DNA of 64,000 nucleotides from Pukyongia sp. (GTDB taxonomy: Bacteria > Bacteroidota > Bacteroidia > Flavobacteriales > Flavobacteriaceae). Positions within the stretch are counted from its first letter, which is position 1, and the number at the start of each line of letters is the position of its first letter. The DNA lies in assembly GCA_030148705.1 (NCBI GenBank), contig JASBSY010000009.1, positions 124,001-188,000 of the forward strand. The letters run 5' to 3'. Under the pieces are notes generated by a model. That model was not told the DNA's origin. It did no database searches and saw nothing but the letters and a program-made list of their open reading frames with translations. Both the position numbers and the translations under genes were made by a program. Shown in pieces: positions 34,800-45,172 of the stretch.

Positions 34800-35275
34800 T
34801 TTCCTTTCTTCTTCAGTTTTACAATTCCTTTCCCGCGTTTCTCAAGTTGCTTTTTATTTTCTTCCAGTGCCTTCAGGCGCGCGGCTTCCAATTCGGCCAA
34901 TTTTTTTCGTTCAGCTTCTGCCTTGGCCATTGCAGCTTCTTTAGACCGTTGGAGCTCTTCTGCTTTTCTTTTCTCTATGGCGGCTTTTTCAGCTTCATTC
35001 TGACTGTTCATCATTTCTTCATCCAGCAACACCTGTTCAGAATCTTCTTTTCGTGTTTGCTCACTGAACTCCTGATTCTCCTCTTCATCTCCTGCTATTA
35101 CAACCGTTCCCTTTTCGGTTTGAATTTCCTTAACTTCCTTTACAGCTACCGTACTTCCTTCTTTTGTAACGACGCGTTTTACAACAGACTCCTCCTTTAT
35201 GGTCTTGTTTTCCTGGGCACTAATTGCTCCAAAGCCGAACAAAAACAAGCCTAATAATGAAATCGATTTTTTCAT
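34796..35275 (-). CDS. Secreted coiled-coil protein
   Basis: 159 residues. Signal peptide MKKSISLLGLFLFGFGAISA. The first mature 45 residues are Val/Lys/Thr rich (VVKRVVTKEGSTVAVKEVKE), then an acidic patch and a long Lys/Glu/Ala coiled coil from about 90 to 150 (KAAIEKRKAEELQRSKEAAM, AEAERKKLAELEAARLKALE). The Lys-rich C-terminus may bind acidic surfaces. It resembles at its start the 32377-32919 product. Periplasmic or surface protein, function unknown. Confidence 0.82.
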   Translation of the reverse strand: MKKSISLLGLFLFGFGAISAQENKTIKEESVVKRVVTKEGSTVAVKEVKEIQTEKGTVVIAGDEEENQEFSEQTRKEDSEQVLLDEEMMNSQNEAEKAAIEKRKAEELQRSKEAAMAKAEAERKKLAELEAARLKALEENKKQLEKRGKGIVKLKKKGN

Positions 35276-35412
35276 AAGTTTTTTTATTGTGAATTATTGA
35301 ATAAAGGTACCGTATTGATAGTGGTTTATTCATAAAAATTACTTAAAAAACAGTAGCGGAATTCCACCTAATTCTCAAGTGATTCTGTGCTTTTATTTAT
35401 TGGCTGAAAGTG

Positions 35413-35420
35413 TATATTTG
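35413..35420 (+). promoter_or_regulatory. ychF -7 promoter element
   Basis: TATATTTG matches TAnnTTTG and lies 21 bases before the ATG at 35442. It supports that start over the upstream in-frame ATG at 35379, which precedes the promoter. Confidence 0.6.
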
Positions 35421-35441
35421 CAACCGCAATTAAAAAAGTAT

Positions 35442-36536
35442 ATGAAAGCTGGAATCGTAGGACTGCCAAATGTTGGAAAATCCACATTATTTAACTGTTT
35501 GTCGAATGCAAAAGCGCAAAGTGCAAACTTTCCGTTTTGTACTATTGAACCAAACATCGGGGTGGTGAATGTGCCGGACAACAGACTGGTTAAGCTGGAA
35601 GAATTGGTTCAACCTGAACGTGTATTACCCGCTACGGTGGAAATTGTGGATATAGCGGGTCTTGTTAAAGGTGCGAGTAAAGGGGAAGGGTTGGGAAACC
35701 AGTTTCTGGGAAATATACGTGAAACAGATGCTATTCTTCACGTGTTGCGATGTTTCGACAACGACAATATCGTGCATGTCGACGGGAGTGTTAACCCTGT
35801 TAGGGATAAAGAGACCATAGACATCGAATTGCAGCTTAAAGACCTAGAAACCGTAGAAAAGAAGATTGAAAAAGTTAGTCGTGCCGCTCGTACGGGAAAC
35901 AAGGAGGCGATGAAGGAAATGGAAGCCCTAAACAAAGTAAAAAAAGGGTTGGAAGCCGGAATCTCGGTTCGTGCAATCGACCTTACCGAAGCCGAACGCG
36001 AAGAATATATCTCCCCTCTGCAGTTTATCACCGATAAACCGGTGATGTATATCTGTAACGTGGATGAGGAGGCGGCAGCAAGTGGCAATGCCTATGTAGA
36101 AGCGGTGAGAAAAGCGGTGGCCGATGAAAACGCTGAAGTATTGGTGTTGGCGGTGGGAATGGAAGCTGATATAACCGAATTGGAAACTTTCGAAGAGCGA
36201 CAGATGTTTCTGGAAGACCTGGGATTAACCGAGCCCGGTTCAGCTAAACTGATACGGGGAGCTTACGAACTGTTGAACCTCCAAACCTATTTTACCGCGG
36301 GTAAAAAAGAGGTGAGAGCCTGGACCATTCCGGTGGGCGCAACTGCTCCACAGGCGGCAGGAGTAATCCACACCGATTTCGAAAAGGGATTTATCAGGGC
36401 AGAGGTTATCAAATACGACGATTACGTAGCCATGGGGAGTGAAGCCAAGGTAAAAGAAGCGGGAAAACTAAGTGTGGAAGGTAAAGAATACATAGTGAAG
36501 GACGGTGACGTCATGCACTTCAGATTTAACGTATAA
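35442..36536 (+). CDS. ychF: YchF/Obg-family GTPase (OLA1-like)
   Basis: 364 residues, the usual length. G1 [12 protein letters not shown] at 6-17, G3 [20 protein letters not shown], the NVDEEAAA-type switch, and the C-terminal TGS domain ([20 protein letters not shown] ... KYDDYVAMG). This universally conserved ATPase/GTPase binds ribosomes and is involved in stress responses; its precise role is open. Ends with a strong terminator, monocistronic. Confidence 0.97.
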   Translation: MKAGIVGLPNVGKSTLFNCLSNAKAQSANFPFCTIEPNIGVVNVPDNRLVKLEELVQPERVLPATVEIVDIAGLVKGASKGEGLGNQFLGNIRETDAILHVLRCFDNDNIVHVDGSVNPVRDKETIDIELQLKDLETVEKKIEKVSRAARTGNKEAMKEMEALNKVKKGLEAGISVRAIDLTEAEREEYISPLQFITDKPVMYICNVDEEAAASGNAYVEAVRKAVADENAEVLVLAVGMEADITELETFEERQMFLEDLGLTEPGSAKLIRGAYELLNLQTYFTAGKKEVRAWTIPVGATAPQAAGVIHTDFEKGFIRAEVIKYDDYVAMGSEAKVKEAGKLSVEGKEYIVKDGDVMHFRFNV

Positions 36537-36562
36537 ATTCCTTAAAGGAATGGTAAATAAAC

Positions 36563-36595
36563 AAAGGTGGTAATTGTCGTTTTACCACCTTTTTT
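36563..36595 (+). terminator. Intrinsic terminator of ychF
   Basis: AAAGGTGGTAA (36563-36573) pairs perfectly with TTACCACCTTT (36582-36592), followed by a T-run. The spacing from the ychF stop is 26 bases. The reverse strand also has a run of A/T for the convergent PAP2 gene. Confidence 0.85.
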
Positions 36596-36632
36596 AATGT
36601 TCTAATATCCTCCCGGGTATAGGGCGTTGATT

Positions 36633-37469
36633 TTAAAATGTATAATTCAACGACAGTCCTTTGTATTCATCGCCCAGGCGAGTGACACCGGCTGCCGGCC
36701 TGATTGACACTCCTTCAACTTTGGTTCGGTGAAGTTCGGGAACGAGATAACCGGTGGCAGCTCCAAGAGCATAACCCAACATCATATCAGTGAGGAAGTG
36801 TTGTCCGGCTTCCAATCGGAAGTAGGCAATTACGGCGGGTACTGCTGCTGCCCCCGTCCAGACAAAGAACTTACCTTTTAAATCAGGATTGAGATCGGTA
36901 TAGACTTTGGCTGTGAAAAAGGTAGCAGTTGCTGCCGCCGCCACGTGCCCTGAATAAAATGATCGTTGTCCGTTTCCGCTGGTTCGCCTCTCCAGGCTTT
37001 CTTCTTCGCTGTACACATACGGCCTGCTTCTGCTCACCAGTCCTGCGGTTAAGGTATACATGGCTCCCGTGGTTGCGAGACTCTCAAGGTAAAGTCCGAG
37101 TACAGTTGCAGTCTGTTCGTTCACTTCATCGTCAAAAAGCAGCAGCAGGGGAGTGGCAAAAGAAAACGCAAAAGGGATATCACTAAAATTATTGGCACTA
37201 TCGGAATTATTACCAACGGCCCATTTGTCGATAAAATTAATATCATCCTGTTTGGCCACCACCGATGCGAGTTCGGCTTCTGTGAGCCCTTCCTTGTTCT
37301 GGATTAAAATGAGGCCGGTGGCACTTCCGGCTATACCTAATCCGGTCCAGATACCGTCTCGGGTCCAATCCCAGTCGTAGTAAGACTTGTTTACTTCCTG
37401 AATTTCCTGCGAATATAAGTTAGTGCTGAAAAGCACAGCCAGAATTAAAATCGTAATTGCTCGTTTCAT
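36633..37469 (-). CDS. PAP2-type phosphatase, outer-membrane/periplasmic
   Basis: 278 residues. Signal peptide (ILAVLFSTNLYSQ). The phosphatase motifs are SRSRPY (first motif), RSFYSGHVA (second motif with catalytic His) and the FRLEAGQHFLTDMM segment (third motif: Arg, His, Asp). Hydrophobic segments around these suggest several membrane helices, and the end (RLGDEYKGLSLNYTF) reads as a terminal beta strand. Family members dephosphorylate lipid phosphates or polyprenyl diphosphate. Substrate unknown here. Monocistronic. Confidence 0.88.
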   Translation of the reverse strand: MKRAITILILAVLFSTNLYSQEIQEVNKSYYDWDWTRDGIWTGLGIAGSATGLILIQNKEGLTEAELASVVAKQDDINFIDKWAVGNNSDSANNFSDIPFAFSFATPLLLLFDDEVNEQTATVLGLYLESLATTGAMYTLTAGLVSRSRPYVYSEEESLERRTSGNGQRSFYSGHVAAAATATFFTAKVYTDLNPDLKGKFFVWTGAAAVPAVIAYFRLEAGQHFLTDMMLGYALGAATGYLVPELHRTKVEGVSIRPAAGVTRLGDEYKGLSLNYTF

Positions 37470-37704
37470 ATATTTAGTTATAGTGAATTTTGTTATGGGT
37501 TTGTTGATAAAAATAGCAAGTGTAATAAGAGCTGATTGGAGTTTAACACCGATTTATAAAAACTTTAGCTGATTTTAATTCTTTCGCGTTAAATAATGTG
37601 ATTTTACTAACAAAATCCGGGGATATTTGTTAATTACTTTCCCATTCAACGGTTTCCCTTTTATGGCTGAAACCCTATATTTAGGGCTCATTCAAGACGA
37701 CCCC

Positions 37705-39555
37705 ATGTCACAAACCCAATACACAGAAGACAACATACGTTCGCTCGATTGGAAAGAGCATATTAGGATGCGTCCCGGGATGTACATCGGTAAACTTGGG
37801 GATGGATCTACGCCCGATGACGGCATTTACATCCTGCTTAAAGAGGTAATCGATAATTGTATCGACGAATTCGTGATGGGCGCCGGAAAAACCATCGAAA
37901 TTCGCATTAAGGATAAGGAAGTACGCGTTAGGGATTACGGCCGGGGAATTCCGCTGGGAAAGGTAGTGGATGTGGTTTCCAAGATGAATACCGGGGGAAA
38001 ATACGATACGCGGGCCTTTAAAAAATCGGTGGGGCTTAACGGAGTGGGTACCAAAGCCGTAAACGCATTATCATCCTTCTTTAAGGTTGAATCCATCCGT
38101 GACGGACAAACAAAAGTGGCCGAGTTCGAGTTAGGAAACCTTACCAATGACCCCGAAATTGAAGAATCCTCAAAGCGGAAAGGAACCAAGGTAGTCTTTG
38201 TTCCGGACGAAAGTATTTTTAAGAATTACAAATTCAGGACCGAATACGTGGCAAAGATGCTGATGAACTACGTGTACCTGAATCCGGGGCTCACCATCGA
38301 TTTCAATGGGGAAAAATTCCATTCTGAAAATGGACTGAAGGACTTACTAGAGGATAATATGTCGGCCGACGATATGTTGTACCCCGTCGTCCATCTGCGC
38401 GGTGAAGATATTGAGGTAGCCATTACTCATAACAGAACCCAGTACAGTGAGGAATACCATTCGTTTGTAAACGGACAAAACACTACCCAGGGCGGAACCC
38501 ACCTTGCGGCTTTCAGGGAGGCACTGGTAAAAACCATACGCGAATTCTACGGTAAGAATTACGATGCCAGCGATGTGAGGAAATCTATAGTGGCCGCCAT
38601 CAGTATCAAAGTGATGGAGCCGGTTTTCGAAAGTCAGACCAAGACTAAACTCGGATCCACCGAAATGGGAGGTAAACTCCCTACGGTGCGTACTTTCATA
38701 AATGATTTTGTGAAGACCCAACTCGACAACTTCCTTCATAAGAATCCGAATGTGGCCGAAAAGATCCAGAAGAAGATCATGATGGCCGAGAAAGAACGAA
38801 AGGAGCTCAGCGGAATACGCAAACTCGCGCGTGAACGGGCCAAGACAGCAAGCCTTCACAATAAAAAACTCAGGGATTGCCGGATACACCTGGGGGATAT
38901 GAAACAGGATCGGCGGCTCGAAACTACCCTGTTTATTACCGAGGGAGATTCGGCCAGCGGTAGTATAACCAAAAGCCGTAATGTGAATACTCAGGCTGTT
39001 TTCAGCTTAAAAGGAAAACCACTGAACAGCTACGGGCTAAGCAAGAAGATCGTTTATGAAAATGAAGAATTCAACCTGCTTCAGGCGGCATTGAATATCG
39101 AGGAATCCATAGAAGATCTCAGATACAACAATATCGTTATCGCAACCGATGCAGATGTGGACGGAATGCATATTCGGCTATTATTAATCACCTTCTTTCT
39201 TCAGTTCTTTCCGGAATTGATCAAGGAAGGACATTTATATATCCTGCAAACACCACTCTTCAGAGTGAGGAACAAAAAAGAAACCATTTACTGCTATTCG
39301 GAGGAAGAACGGGTTGCTGCCATTGAAAAATTAAAACCCAAACCCGAAATCACGCGTTTTAAAGGATTGGGTGAAATTTCTCCGGATGAATTCCAACACT
39401 TTATTGGGGAAGATATGCGCCTGGATCCCGTAATGCTCGACAAAGCCATGAGCATAGAGGAATTACTCAGTTTTTATATGGGTAAAAATACTCCCGACAG
39501 ACAGGAATTCATTATAGATAATCTGAAGGTTGAACTTGATAAAGTAGAAGACTAA
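37705..39555 (+). CDS. parE: DNA topoisomerase IV subunit B
   Basis: ATPase subunit of topoisomerase IV. 616 residues from the ATG at 37705; upstream in-frame residues do not resemble the family. GHKL ATPase: [23 protein letters not shown] and [14 protein letters not shown]; then the TOPRIM acid motif [14 protein letters not shown] and [13 protein letters not shown]. Length and the missing ~170-residue insert in the C-terminal half fit ParE rather than GyrB. Three bases separate it from parC: one operon. Confidence 0.95.
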   Translation: MSQTQYTEDNIRSLDWKEHIRMRPGMYIGKLGDGSTPDDGIYILLKEVIDNCIDEFVMGAGKTIEIRIKDKEVRVRDYGRGIPLGKVVDVVSKMNTGGKYDTRAFKKSVGLNGVGTKAVNALSSFFKVESIRDGQTKVAEFELGNLTNDPEIEESSKRKGTKVVFVPDESIFKNYKFRTEYVAKMLMNYVYLNPGLTIDFNGEKFHSENGLKDLLEDNMSADDMLYPVVHLRGEDIEVAITHNRTQYSEEYHSFVNGQNTTQGGTHLAAFREALVKTIREFYGKNYDASDVRKSIVAAISIKVMEPVFESQTKTKLGSTEMGGKLPTVRTFINDFVKTQLDNFLHKNPNVAEKIQKKIMMAEKERKELSGIRKLARERAKTASLHNKKLRDCRIHLGDMKQDRRLETTLFITEGDSASGSITKSRNVNTQAVFSLKGKPLNSYGLSKKIVYENEEFNLLQAALNIEESIEDLRYNNIVIATDADVDGMHIRLLLITFFLQFFPELIKEGHLYILQTPLFRVRNKKETIYCYSEEERVAAIEKLKPKPEITRFKGLGEISPDEFQHFIGEDMRLDPVMLDKAMSIEELLSFYMGKNTPDRQEFIIDNLKVELDKVED

Positions 39556-39558
39556 TCT

Positions 39559-42231
39559 ATGACGGACGAAGGAAAGAACGAAGAAGCGCTTCAGAGAGAC
39601 GAAGAAAATTCGGCCGATACCCCTCTCGAAAACGATAGCAACGAAACCATCACCAGAGTTACGGGTATGTACCGGGAATGGTTTTTAGACTACGCCAGCT
39701 ATGTTATACTCGAACGTGCCGTTCCCGCAATAGAAGATGGGTTTAAACCCGTACAACGGCGGATTATGCATTCCATGAAGGACCTGGATGACGGTCGGTA
39801 TAACAAAGTTGCTAATATCGTAGGACATACAATGCAATACCACCCCCACGGAGATGCGAGCATCGGGGATGCCATGGTTCAGATAGGACAGAAGGATTTA
39901 CTTATCGATACCCAGGGAAACTGGGGGAATATTCTTACCGGCGACAGGGCAGCTGCTTCGAGATATATCGAAGCCCGGTTGTCGAAGTTTGCACTCGATG
40001 TGGTGTTTAATCCGAAGATCACCGAATGGCAAGCCTCCTACGACGGTAGAAAAAAGGAGCCTATCAACCTGCCGGTGATGTTTCCGTTGTTACTGGCCCA
40101 GGGAGCTGAGGGAATTGCCGTAGGTCTTTCGACTAAAATCCTGCCACACAATTTCATAGAATTGATCGATGCCTCTGTTAAACACCTGCAGGGCAAGAAG
40201 TTTCATATAGTGCCCGATTTTCCTACCGGGGGCATTATCGATGTCACCAACTATAACGATGGCCTACGGGGAGGAAAGATCAGGAGTAGGGCGAGGATCA
40301 ACCAGGAAGATAAAAACACACTGGTTATCACCGAAATACCTTTCGGGACCACAACATCCTCATTGATCGATTCCATACTGAAGGCCAACGACAAAGGCAA
40401 GATCAAAATAAAGAAGATTGAGGATAACACCGCCGCTGAGGTTGAGATCCTGGTGCATTTGCCCGGGGGTATTTCACCAGATAAAACCATAGATGCCCTC
40501 TACGCATTTACAAGCTGCGAGACCTCGATTTCTCCTTTAGGCTGTGTTATTGAAGATAATAAACCGCTGTTTATCGGAGTGAGTGAAATGTTACGCCGTT
40601 CTACAGACAGAACGGTATCACTGCTGAAGCAGGAACTGGAGATCCGTCTGAACGAATTTGAAGAACAATGGCATTTCGCCTCCCTGGAGCGAATATTTAT
40701 CGAAAACCGAATCTATCGCGATATAGAGGAAGAAGAAACATGGGAAGGAGTGATCAAAGCGATCGACAAAGGACTGCAACCTCATATCAAACATCTTAAA
40801 AGAGCGATCACCGAAGAGGATATCGTCCGACTTACGGAAATACGGATCAAGCGAATTTCGAAGTTCGACATCGATAAGGCGCAGCAGAAGATAGAGGCTC
40901 TGGAGGATAACATCGCCGAAGTTAAAAATCACCTTAAAAATCTCATCGACTACGCCATCGATTATTTTAAAAGGCTTAAGAAGGATTACGGCGAGGGCAG
41001 GGAACGGCGTGCCGAGATCAGGATTTTCGATGATATCGAGGCAACAAAAGTGGTAATTCGCAACACAAAATTATATGTGAACCGGGAGGAAGGGTTTATT
41101 GGTACTAGTTTGCGTAGGGACGAATACGTAACCGACTGCAGCGATATAGACGATATAATAGTATTCACCGAATCGGGAACCATGATGGTGACCAAAGTAG
41201 ATTCGAAGACGTTCGTTGGCAAAGGGATCATCCACGTGGCCGTTTTCAAGAAAAAAGACAAACGCACCATTTACAACATGATTTACAGGGACGGAACCCG
41301 GGGAGCCACCTATGTAAAACGCTTTGATGTTACTTCTATTACCCGCGATAAGGAATACGACCTTACTGCAGGAAGCAGTGGTTCCAAGGTGCTTTATTTT
41401 ACCGCAAACCCCAACGGGGAGGCGGAAGTGGTTACTGTTCACCTGAGGCAATCGGGAAGCATTAAGAAATTGAAATGGGACCTTGATTTTGCCGATATTT
41501 TAGTAAAGGGACGAGGATCCAAAGGGAATATCGTTACCAAATATTCGGTTAAACGTATTGAATTGAAAGAAAAGGGGCTTTCTACCCTTAAACCCAGAAA
41601 AATCTGGTTCGATGATACGGTTCAGCGACTGAATGTAGATGGGCGGGGAGAGTTGCTGGGTGAATTCACCAGCGAAGACCGCCTGCTCATCATTAACCAG
41701 GACGGTCGTGTAAAGACGGCGATTCCCGAAGTTACCATGCACTTCGACGATGACATGATTATTTTGGAAAAATGGGAGCCTGAAAAACCTCTTTCTGCGA
41801 TCCACTGGGACGGAGAAAAAGAGTTGTTCTTTGTTAAACGCTTCCTGATAGAGAACCCGGACAAGGAAGAGGTGATAATAACCGATCATCCTAAATCATA
41901 TCTGGAAAAGATATTTACCGATTATCGTCCAATGGCCGAAGTGGTATTCGTAAAGGAAAGAGGTAAGGAAAGAAAGGACAATATGGAGGTGAACCTCGAG
42001 GAATTTATTGCAGTGAAGGGTATCACAGCCACGGGGAATCAATTAACCCGCGATAAGGTTTTAGAAATAAACACCATGGATCCGCTTCCTTATGAGGCTC
42101 CCAAACCGATTCAGGCCCGCGATATGGATGTAGTAGATGAGGAAGACGTGTCGGGACCATCAGAGAAGCCTGCTGCCAAAGCAAATGAAAACGCAGACTC
42201 TTCCGAAGAAGGCCAGACGAAACTGTTTTAG
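39559..42231 (+). CDS. parC: DNA topoisomerase IV subunit A
   Basis: Breakage-reunion subunit. 890 residues. The catalytic Tyr region is AAASRYIEARLSKFA, preceded by YHPHGDASIGDAMVQI (quinolone-determining region) and QRRIMHSM. A coiled-coil tower follows, then a beta-pinwheel C-terminal domain from about 510 on without the GyrA box QRRGGKG, which fits ParC. A variable acidic tail (SGPSEKPAAKANENADSSEE) closes it. In operon with parE, and mscL four bases on. Confidence 0.95.
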   Translation: MTDEGKNEEALQRDEENSADTPLENDSNETITRVTGMYREWFLDYASYVILERAVPAIEDGFKPVQRRIMHSMKDLDDGRYNKVANIVGHTMQYHPHGDASIGDAMVQIGQKDLLIDTQGNWGNILTGDRAAASRYIEARLSKFALDVVFNPKITEWQASYDGRKKEPINLPVMFPLLLAQGAEGIAVGLSTKILPHNFIELIDASVKHLQGKKFHIVPDFPTGGIIDVTNYNDGLRGGKIRSRARINQEDKNTLVITEIPFGTTTSSLIDSILKANDKGKIKIKKIEDNTAAEVEILVHLPGGISPDKTIDALYAFTSCETSISPLGCVIEDNKPLFIGVSEMLRRSTDRTVSLLKQELEIRLNEFEEQWHFASLERIFIENRIYRDIEEEETWEGVIKAIDKGLQPHIKHLKRAITEEDIVRLTEIRIKRISKFDIDKAQQKIEALEDNIAEVKNHLKNLIDYAIDYFKRLKKDYGEGRERRAEIRIFDDIEATKVVIRNTKLYVNREEGFIGTSLRRDEYVTDCSDIDDIIVFTESGTMMVTKVDSKTFVGKGIIHVAVFKKKDKRTIYNMIYRDGTRGATYVKRFDVTSITRDKEYDLTAGSSGSKVLYFTANPNGEAEVVTVHLRQSGSIKKLKWDLDFADILVKGRGSKGNIVTKYSVKRIELKEKGLSTLKPRKIWFDDTVQRLNVDGRGELLGEFTSEDRLLIINQDGRVKTAIPEVTMHFDDDMIILEKWEPEKPLSAIHWDGEKELFFVKRFLIENPDKEEVIITDHPKSYLEKIFTDYRPMAEVVFVKERGKERKDNMEVNLEEFIAVKGITATGNQLTRDKVLEINTMDPLPYEAPKPIQARDMDVVDEEDVSGPSEKPAAKANENADSSEEGQTKLF

Positions 42232-42235
42232 ATTT

Positions 42236-42667
42236 ATGAAGTCATTTATTCAGGAATTCAAGGAGTTCGCTGTAAAAGGCAATATGATCGACATGGCGGT
42301 GGCCGTGGTAATCGGGACTGCCTTTAACAAGGTAGTGAGCACTCTGGTGAAGAAAGTCATCATGCCACCTTTATCGCTGCTTACAGATGATGTGGCTCTT
42401 GCCAATCGTAAATTTATTCTCAGGGAGTCCACAGACACAGCAGAAGAAGTAGCCATAGGCTATGGCGAGATGATAGAAGTGCTAATCGACTTTTTTATCA
42501 TTGCGTTGACGATCTTTATAGTGGTAAAGGGAATGAACCGATTCAAAAAGAAAGCGGAGGATCCCAAAGACAAGGAAGTAACTACTCCCAAGGAAATAGA
42601 GTTGCTTTCGAAGATCGAAGAACACATGGCCGAACAGAGCAAACTGCTTCGCGAAAAAAAGTCTTAG
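42236..42667 (+). CDS. mscL: Large-conductance mechanosensitive channel
   Basis: Emergency channel released by osmotic downshock. 143 residues from the ATG at 42236; the longer frame overlaps parC in another frame. The N-terminal FIQEFKEFAVKGNMIDMAVAVVIG holds the signature of the first pore helix; the second hydrophobic segment is VLIDFFIIALTIFIVVKGM. The cytosolic helix at the end is Lys/Glu rich (IEEHMAEQSKLLREKK). Four bases after parC, so probably on the same transcript. Confidence 0.95.
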   Translation: MKSFIQEFKEFAVKGNMIDMAVAVVIGTAFNKVVSTLVKKVIMPPLSLLTDDVALANRKFILRESTDTAEEVAIGYGEMIEVLIDFFIIALTIFIVVKGMNRFKKKAEDPKDKEVTTPKEIELLSKIEEHMAEQSKLLREKKS

Positions 42668-42671
42668 TAGG

Positions 42672-43844
42672 CTATTGATATCGAAATTCCAAGACCCTGT
42701 CTGTGCCTGTTACCCGTTTTAACCAGGGATACCCATCCGAATTGTATGTATAGTTGTAAGAGGCTTCATTGATGCAAGATTCTTCACAACTACTGGTTTC
42801 TATGGCGGTTATATTGTTTAGGCTCTGCCATACTCCGTTGTTGGCCGGATTGTTAAGCTGATCGGTGCGTGACTCGAAATTTACAGCGAAAAGAAGGCTG
42901 TGAACCACACCAAAATTCATGGGTGACAGATCGAAAAAAGGATTCCTTTTATTGTCATAGCTAAATCGAACTTCTTTGCCGTCCTGGTCGATTTTGGACA
43001 ACAGGTTGTTGTTAACATCGTAATCGAACTCCAGGGATTTTGTGGCAGAAGAAATTCGCCTGATGTATCGGTCGATATCGTACTCAATGTTTACAGTCTC
43101 GTTAGTCGCAGTGTTGAGAACAGTTGCTGAGAGATTGGTGTATATTACATTAAATGTAAAAGTTTCGGTTAACGGAATATCGGGCTGCTCGTAGACTAAT
43201 TCGATGGTGCTTACCAGATTATTGGCATTATAGGTAAAAGTGTAACTGGAAATCGAATTTTCTGAAGCGCCGGAAACCGTATGGATGTAATTAGAGATTA
43301 ACTGTCCGTTGTATTCTAGCTCTACTGAATGCTCCGCATCGATATAGAATGTAAGCCAGCGATTCAGCGTATTACCGTTAAAAAAGAACCTGTTTTTAGT
43401 GTCGGAAAATACAGGCCCGTCTTCCTCCCCGGAGATGTTAATCTCGAAGAGGGTTCTTTCATTCTCATCAAAAACATCGTTTAAAGTAACCGTTACATCG
43501 ATATGTTCAGTGAGATCCTGGTTGGTGATGGCAACAACCGCGGTGAGTACCGGAGAAGTCTCAAAGTCGAAAAGCGACGGATCGGCGGCGCGGAGCTTAC
43601 CGGTATCTGCTTCGACCATAAATGCCCCTTCCTCGGATTCAGAGGATATGGCATAGGTTACTGTCCCGATATTGGTAGTGGCACCTATAAAACCAAGCAG
43701 CTGATTGTTCGATGGATTTTCATCTATAACCACTGAGAATTCTTCTGCATAGATGGCCACAGGCAGCACTTCCTCAGTATTATTTTCGGGGTTACAGCTA
43801 AAGAGCAATAACCCGGATAACATAAAAAAAACCTCCTTCTTCAT
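42672..43844 (-). CDS. Lipoprotein with cadherin-like domain and YD-type segments
   Basis: 390 residues, lipoprotein signal (MLSGLLLFSC, Cys17). Residues about 30-125 are one cadherin-like repeat: EFSVVIDENPSNNQLLGFIG, YAISSESEEGAFMVEADTGK and a calcium-type end VTVTLNDVFDENE. The rest consists of strands with a YD-repeat-like character (TKSLEFDYDVNNNLLSKID, EVRFSYDNKRNPFF, SYNYTYNSDGYPWLKRV) of the sort seen in DUF4595-like lipoproteins. Likely a surface lipoprotein; ligand unknown. Its stop is close to the mscL stop, convergent. Confidence 0.85.
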   Translation of the reverse strand: MKKEVFFMLSGLLLFSCNPENNTEEVLPVAIYAEEFSVVIDENPSNNQLLGFIGATTNIGTVTYAISSESEEGAFMVEADTGKLRAADPSLFDFETSPVLTAVVAITNQDLTEHIDVTVTLNDVFDENERTLFEINISGEEDGPVFSDTKNRFFFNGNTLNRWLTFYIDAEHSVELEYNGQLISNYIHTVSGASENSISSYTFTYNANNLVSTIELVYEQPDIPLTETFTFNVIYTNLSATVLNTATNETVNIEYDIDRYIRRISSATKSLEFDYDVNNNLLSKIDQDGKEVRFSYDNKRNPFFDLSPMNFGVVHSLLFAVNFESRTDQLNNPANNGVWQSLNNITAIETSSCEESCINEASYNYTYNSDGYPWLKRVTGTDRVLEFRYQ

Positions 43845-43868
43845 TATAGCAAAAATTTCTGCGAATTC

Positions 43869-44699
43869 TTAGTTGTCATCTTCTTCATTAACAGGCACCG
43901 TACTAACAATATCACTCGTTTTTTTACGGTACCGCATATTGAGGAATTCGATAAACAGTGAAAACGCGATCGTAAAGTACAAATATCCTTTTGGAATGGC
44001 CCCAATTTCATTTCCGAAAACCACAAGGTGCGACAGGTGAGCGCCTTCCGCAATTAACATAAACCCGATTAGGATAAGGAAGGCGAGACCCAGTAGCTGA
44101 ACGGTGGGATGTTTGTTTACAAAACGTCCAACAGGGTTGGCAAAGATCATCATAATTAGAACGGAGATCACTACCGCGATGATCATTATGATTAGCGCAT
44201 CGTTTGGGGTTTCTCCTATTCCGTTAGTCATACCTACCGCCGTAAGGATGGAATCGAAGGAAAACACGATATTTATCAAAGTAATCTGTATAACAGCCTT
44301 TGTCAAGGTGGTGGATCGACTTTTCCTAATTTCCCGTTCATCATGCCCCTTATCTTCTACTTTTTCATGGATTTCACTCACGCTTTTATACAACAGGAAT
44401 AACCCCCCTGCAAACAGGATGAGCCCCTGCCCGCTAACACCAACCTGTATCCATGATAAATTAAGATTCCAGAATGGCGCTTCCATAGCAACCAGCCAGG
44501 TAATACCAAACAGCAATACGATTCGAATTAGCATGGCCATGACCAGTCCGATATTGGTTGCTTTTTTCTGAAGATTCTTGCTTAGTTTGCTAGCTGCCAG
44601 GGAGATAAATATAATATTATCGATTCCGAGCACGATTTCCAGGAATGTCAGGGTGAGCAAAGCGACAAGTGCATCGGGAGAGGTTAGTATATCGAACAT
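43869..44699 (-). CDS. TerC family membrane protein
   Basis: 276 residues with about seven transmembrane segments. LEIVLGIDNIIFISLAASKL (DN motif at the first helix) and IVFSFDSILTAVGMT carry the conserved acidic residues of the TerC family, and a cytosolic Lys/Glu loop (EIHEKVEDKGHDEREI) sits between helices. TerC proteins take part in metal export, manganese in some species, and tellurite resistance in others; the exact substrate here is not shown by the sequence. Confidence 0.93.
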   Translation of the reverse strand: MFDILTSPDALVALLTLTFLEIVLGIDNIIFISLAASKLSKNLQKKATNIGLVMAMLIRIVLLFGITWLVAMEAPFWNLNLSWIQVGVSGQGLILFAGGLFLLYKSVSEIHEKVEDKGHDEREIRKSRSTTLTKAVIQITLINIVFSFDSILTAVGMTNGIGETPNDALIIMIIAVVISVLIMMIFANPVGRFVNKHPTVQLLGLAFLILIGFMLIAEGAHLSHLVVFGNEIGAIPKGYLYFTIAFSLFIEFLNMRYRKKTSDIVSTVPVNEEDDN

Positions 44700-44755
44700 A
44701 AGCGTTGAGTTTACGATTTAAAATTACGTGAAATTTACCAAGTATAAAACAGCAT

Positions 44756-45130
44756 TTAATTCGAAATTTTTGTCGCCGTGGCCTTGCTTCGGGAGGAATT
44801 GCCAATTGCCTTGAATTCGAAGGTGTAAGTATTCTTATCGGTGGTGAGAATCTTTATGTGAATTGCCTTTTTCTCAGCCTTGTTCTTAGGATTGAGTTTT
44901 TGAAGTATATATTCGCAATCGTTTATCCAGCGTACGGTTGCCGTGTCTACCTGATCTTTAAAGTACTCGATTTCCATACTGTCGTTGCGAATGATCTTAG
45001 TAGTAAAAATCTCGGTGCCCGAAACAGCTTCAAACTGAAACGTACCTGTTTTAAATTTACTGCAGTCCCGTTCTACCTGGTAGCAGGAGGTAATGGTTAA
45101 TAACAAAAGGATTAAGCACAGAAGGCGCAT
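44756..45130 (-). CDS. Small lipoprotein
   Basis: 124 residues with lipobox TITSC (Cys16). The domain FKTGTFQFEAVSGTEIFTTK, SMEIEYFKDQVDTATVRWIN, DCEYILQKLNPKNKAEKKAI and IKILTTDKNTYTFEF is a small beta-barrel-like fold with one conserved Trp and a second Cys (D-C-E-Y). I recall homologues labelled DNA topoisomerase IV in databases of this group; nothing in the sequence supports that. Function unknown. Confidence 0.82.
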   Translation of the reverse strand: MRLLCLILLLLTITSCYQVERDCSKFKTGTFQFEAVSGTEIFTTKIIRNDSMEIEYFKDQVDTATVRWINDCEYILQKLNPKNKAEKKAIHIKILTTDKNTYTFEFKAIGNSSRSKATATKISN

Positions 45131-45172
45131 TGAATTGTTTTCTGCAAAGTTCAGAAATTTTCTCCAAGCATT

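Noticed and set aside
37627-37704. Upstream extension of parE beginning with TTG
   Set aside because: The extra 26 residues do not resemble the family; MSQTQY at 37705 matches the usual ParE start.
38347-38889. Minus-strand ORF of 180 residues opposite parE
   Set aside because: Antisense shadow of the conserved parE frame.
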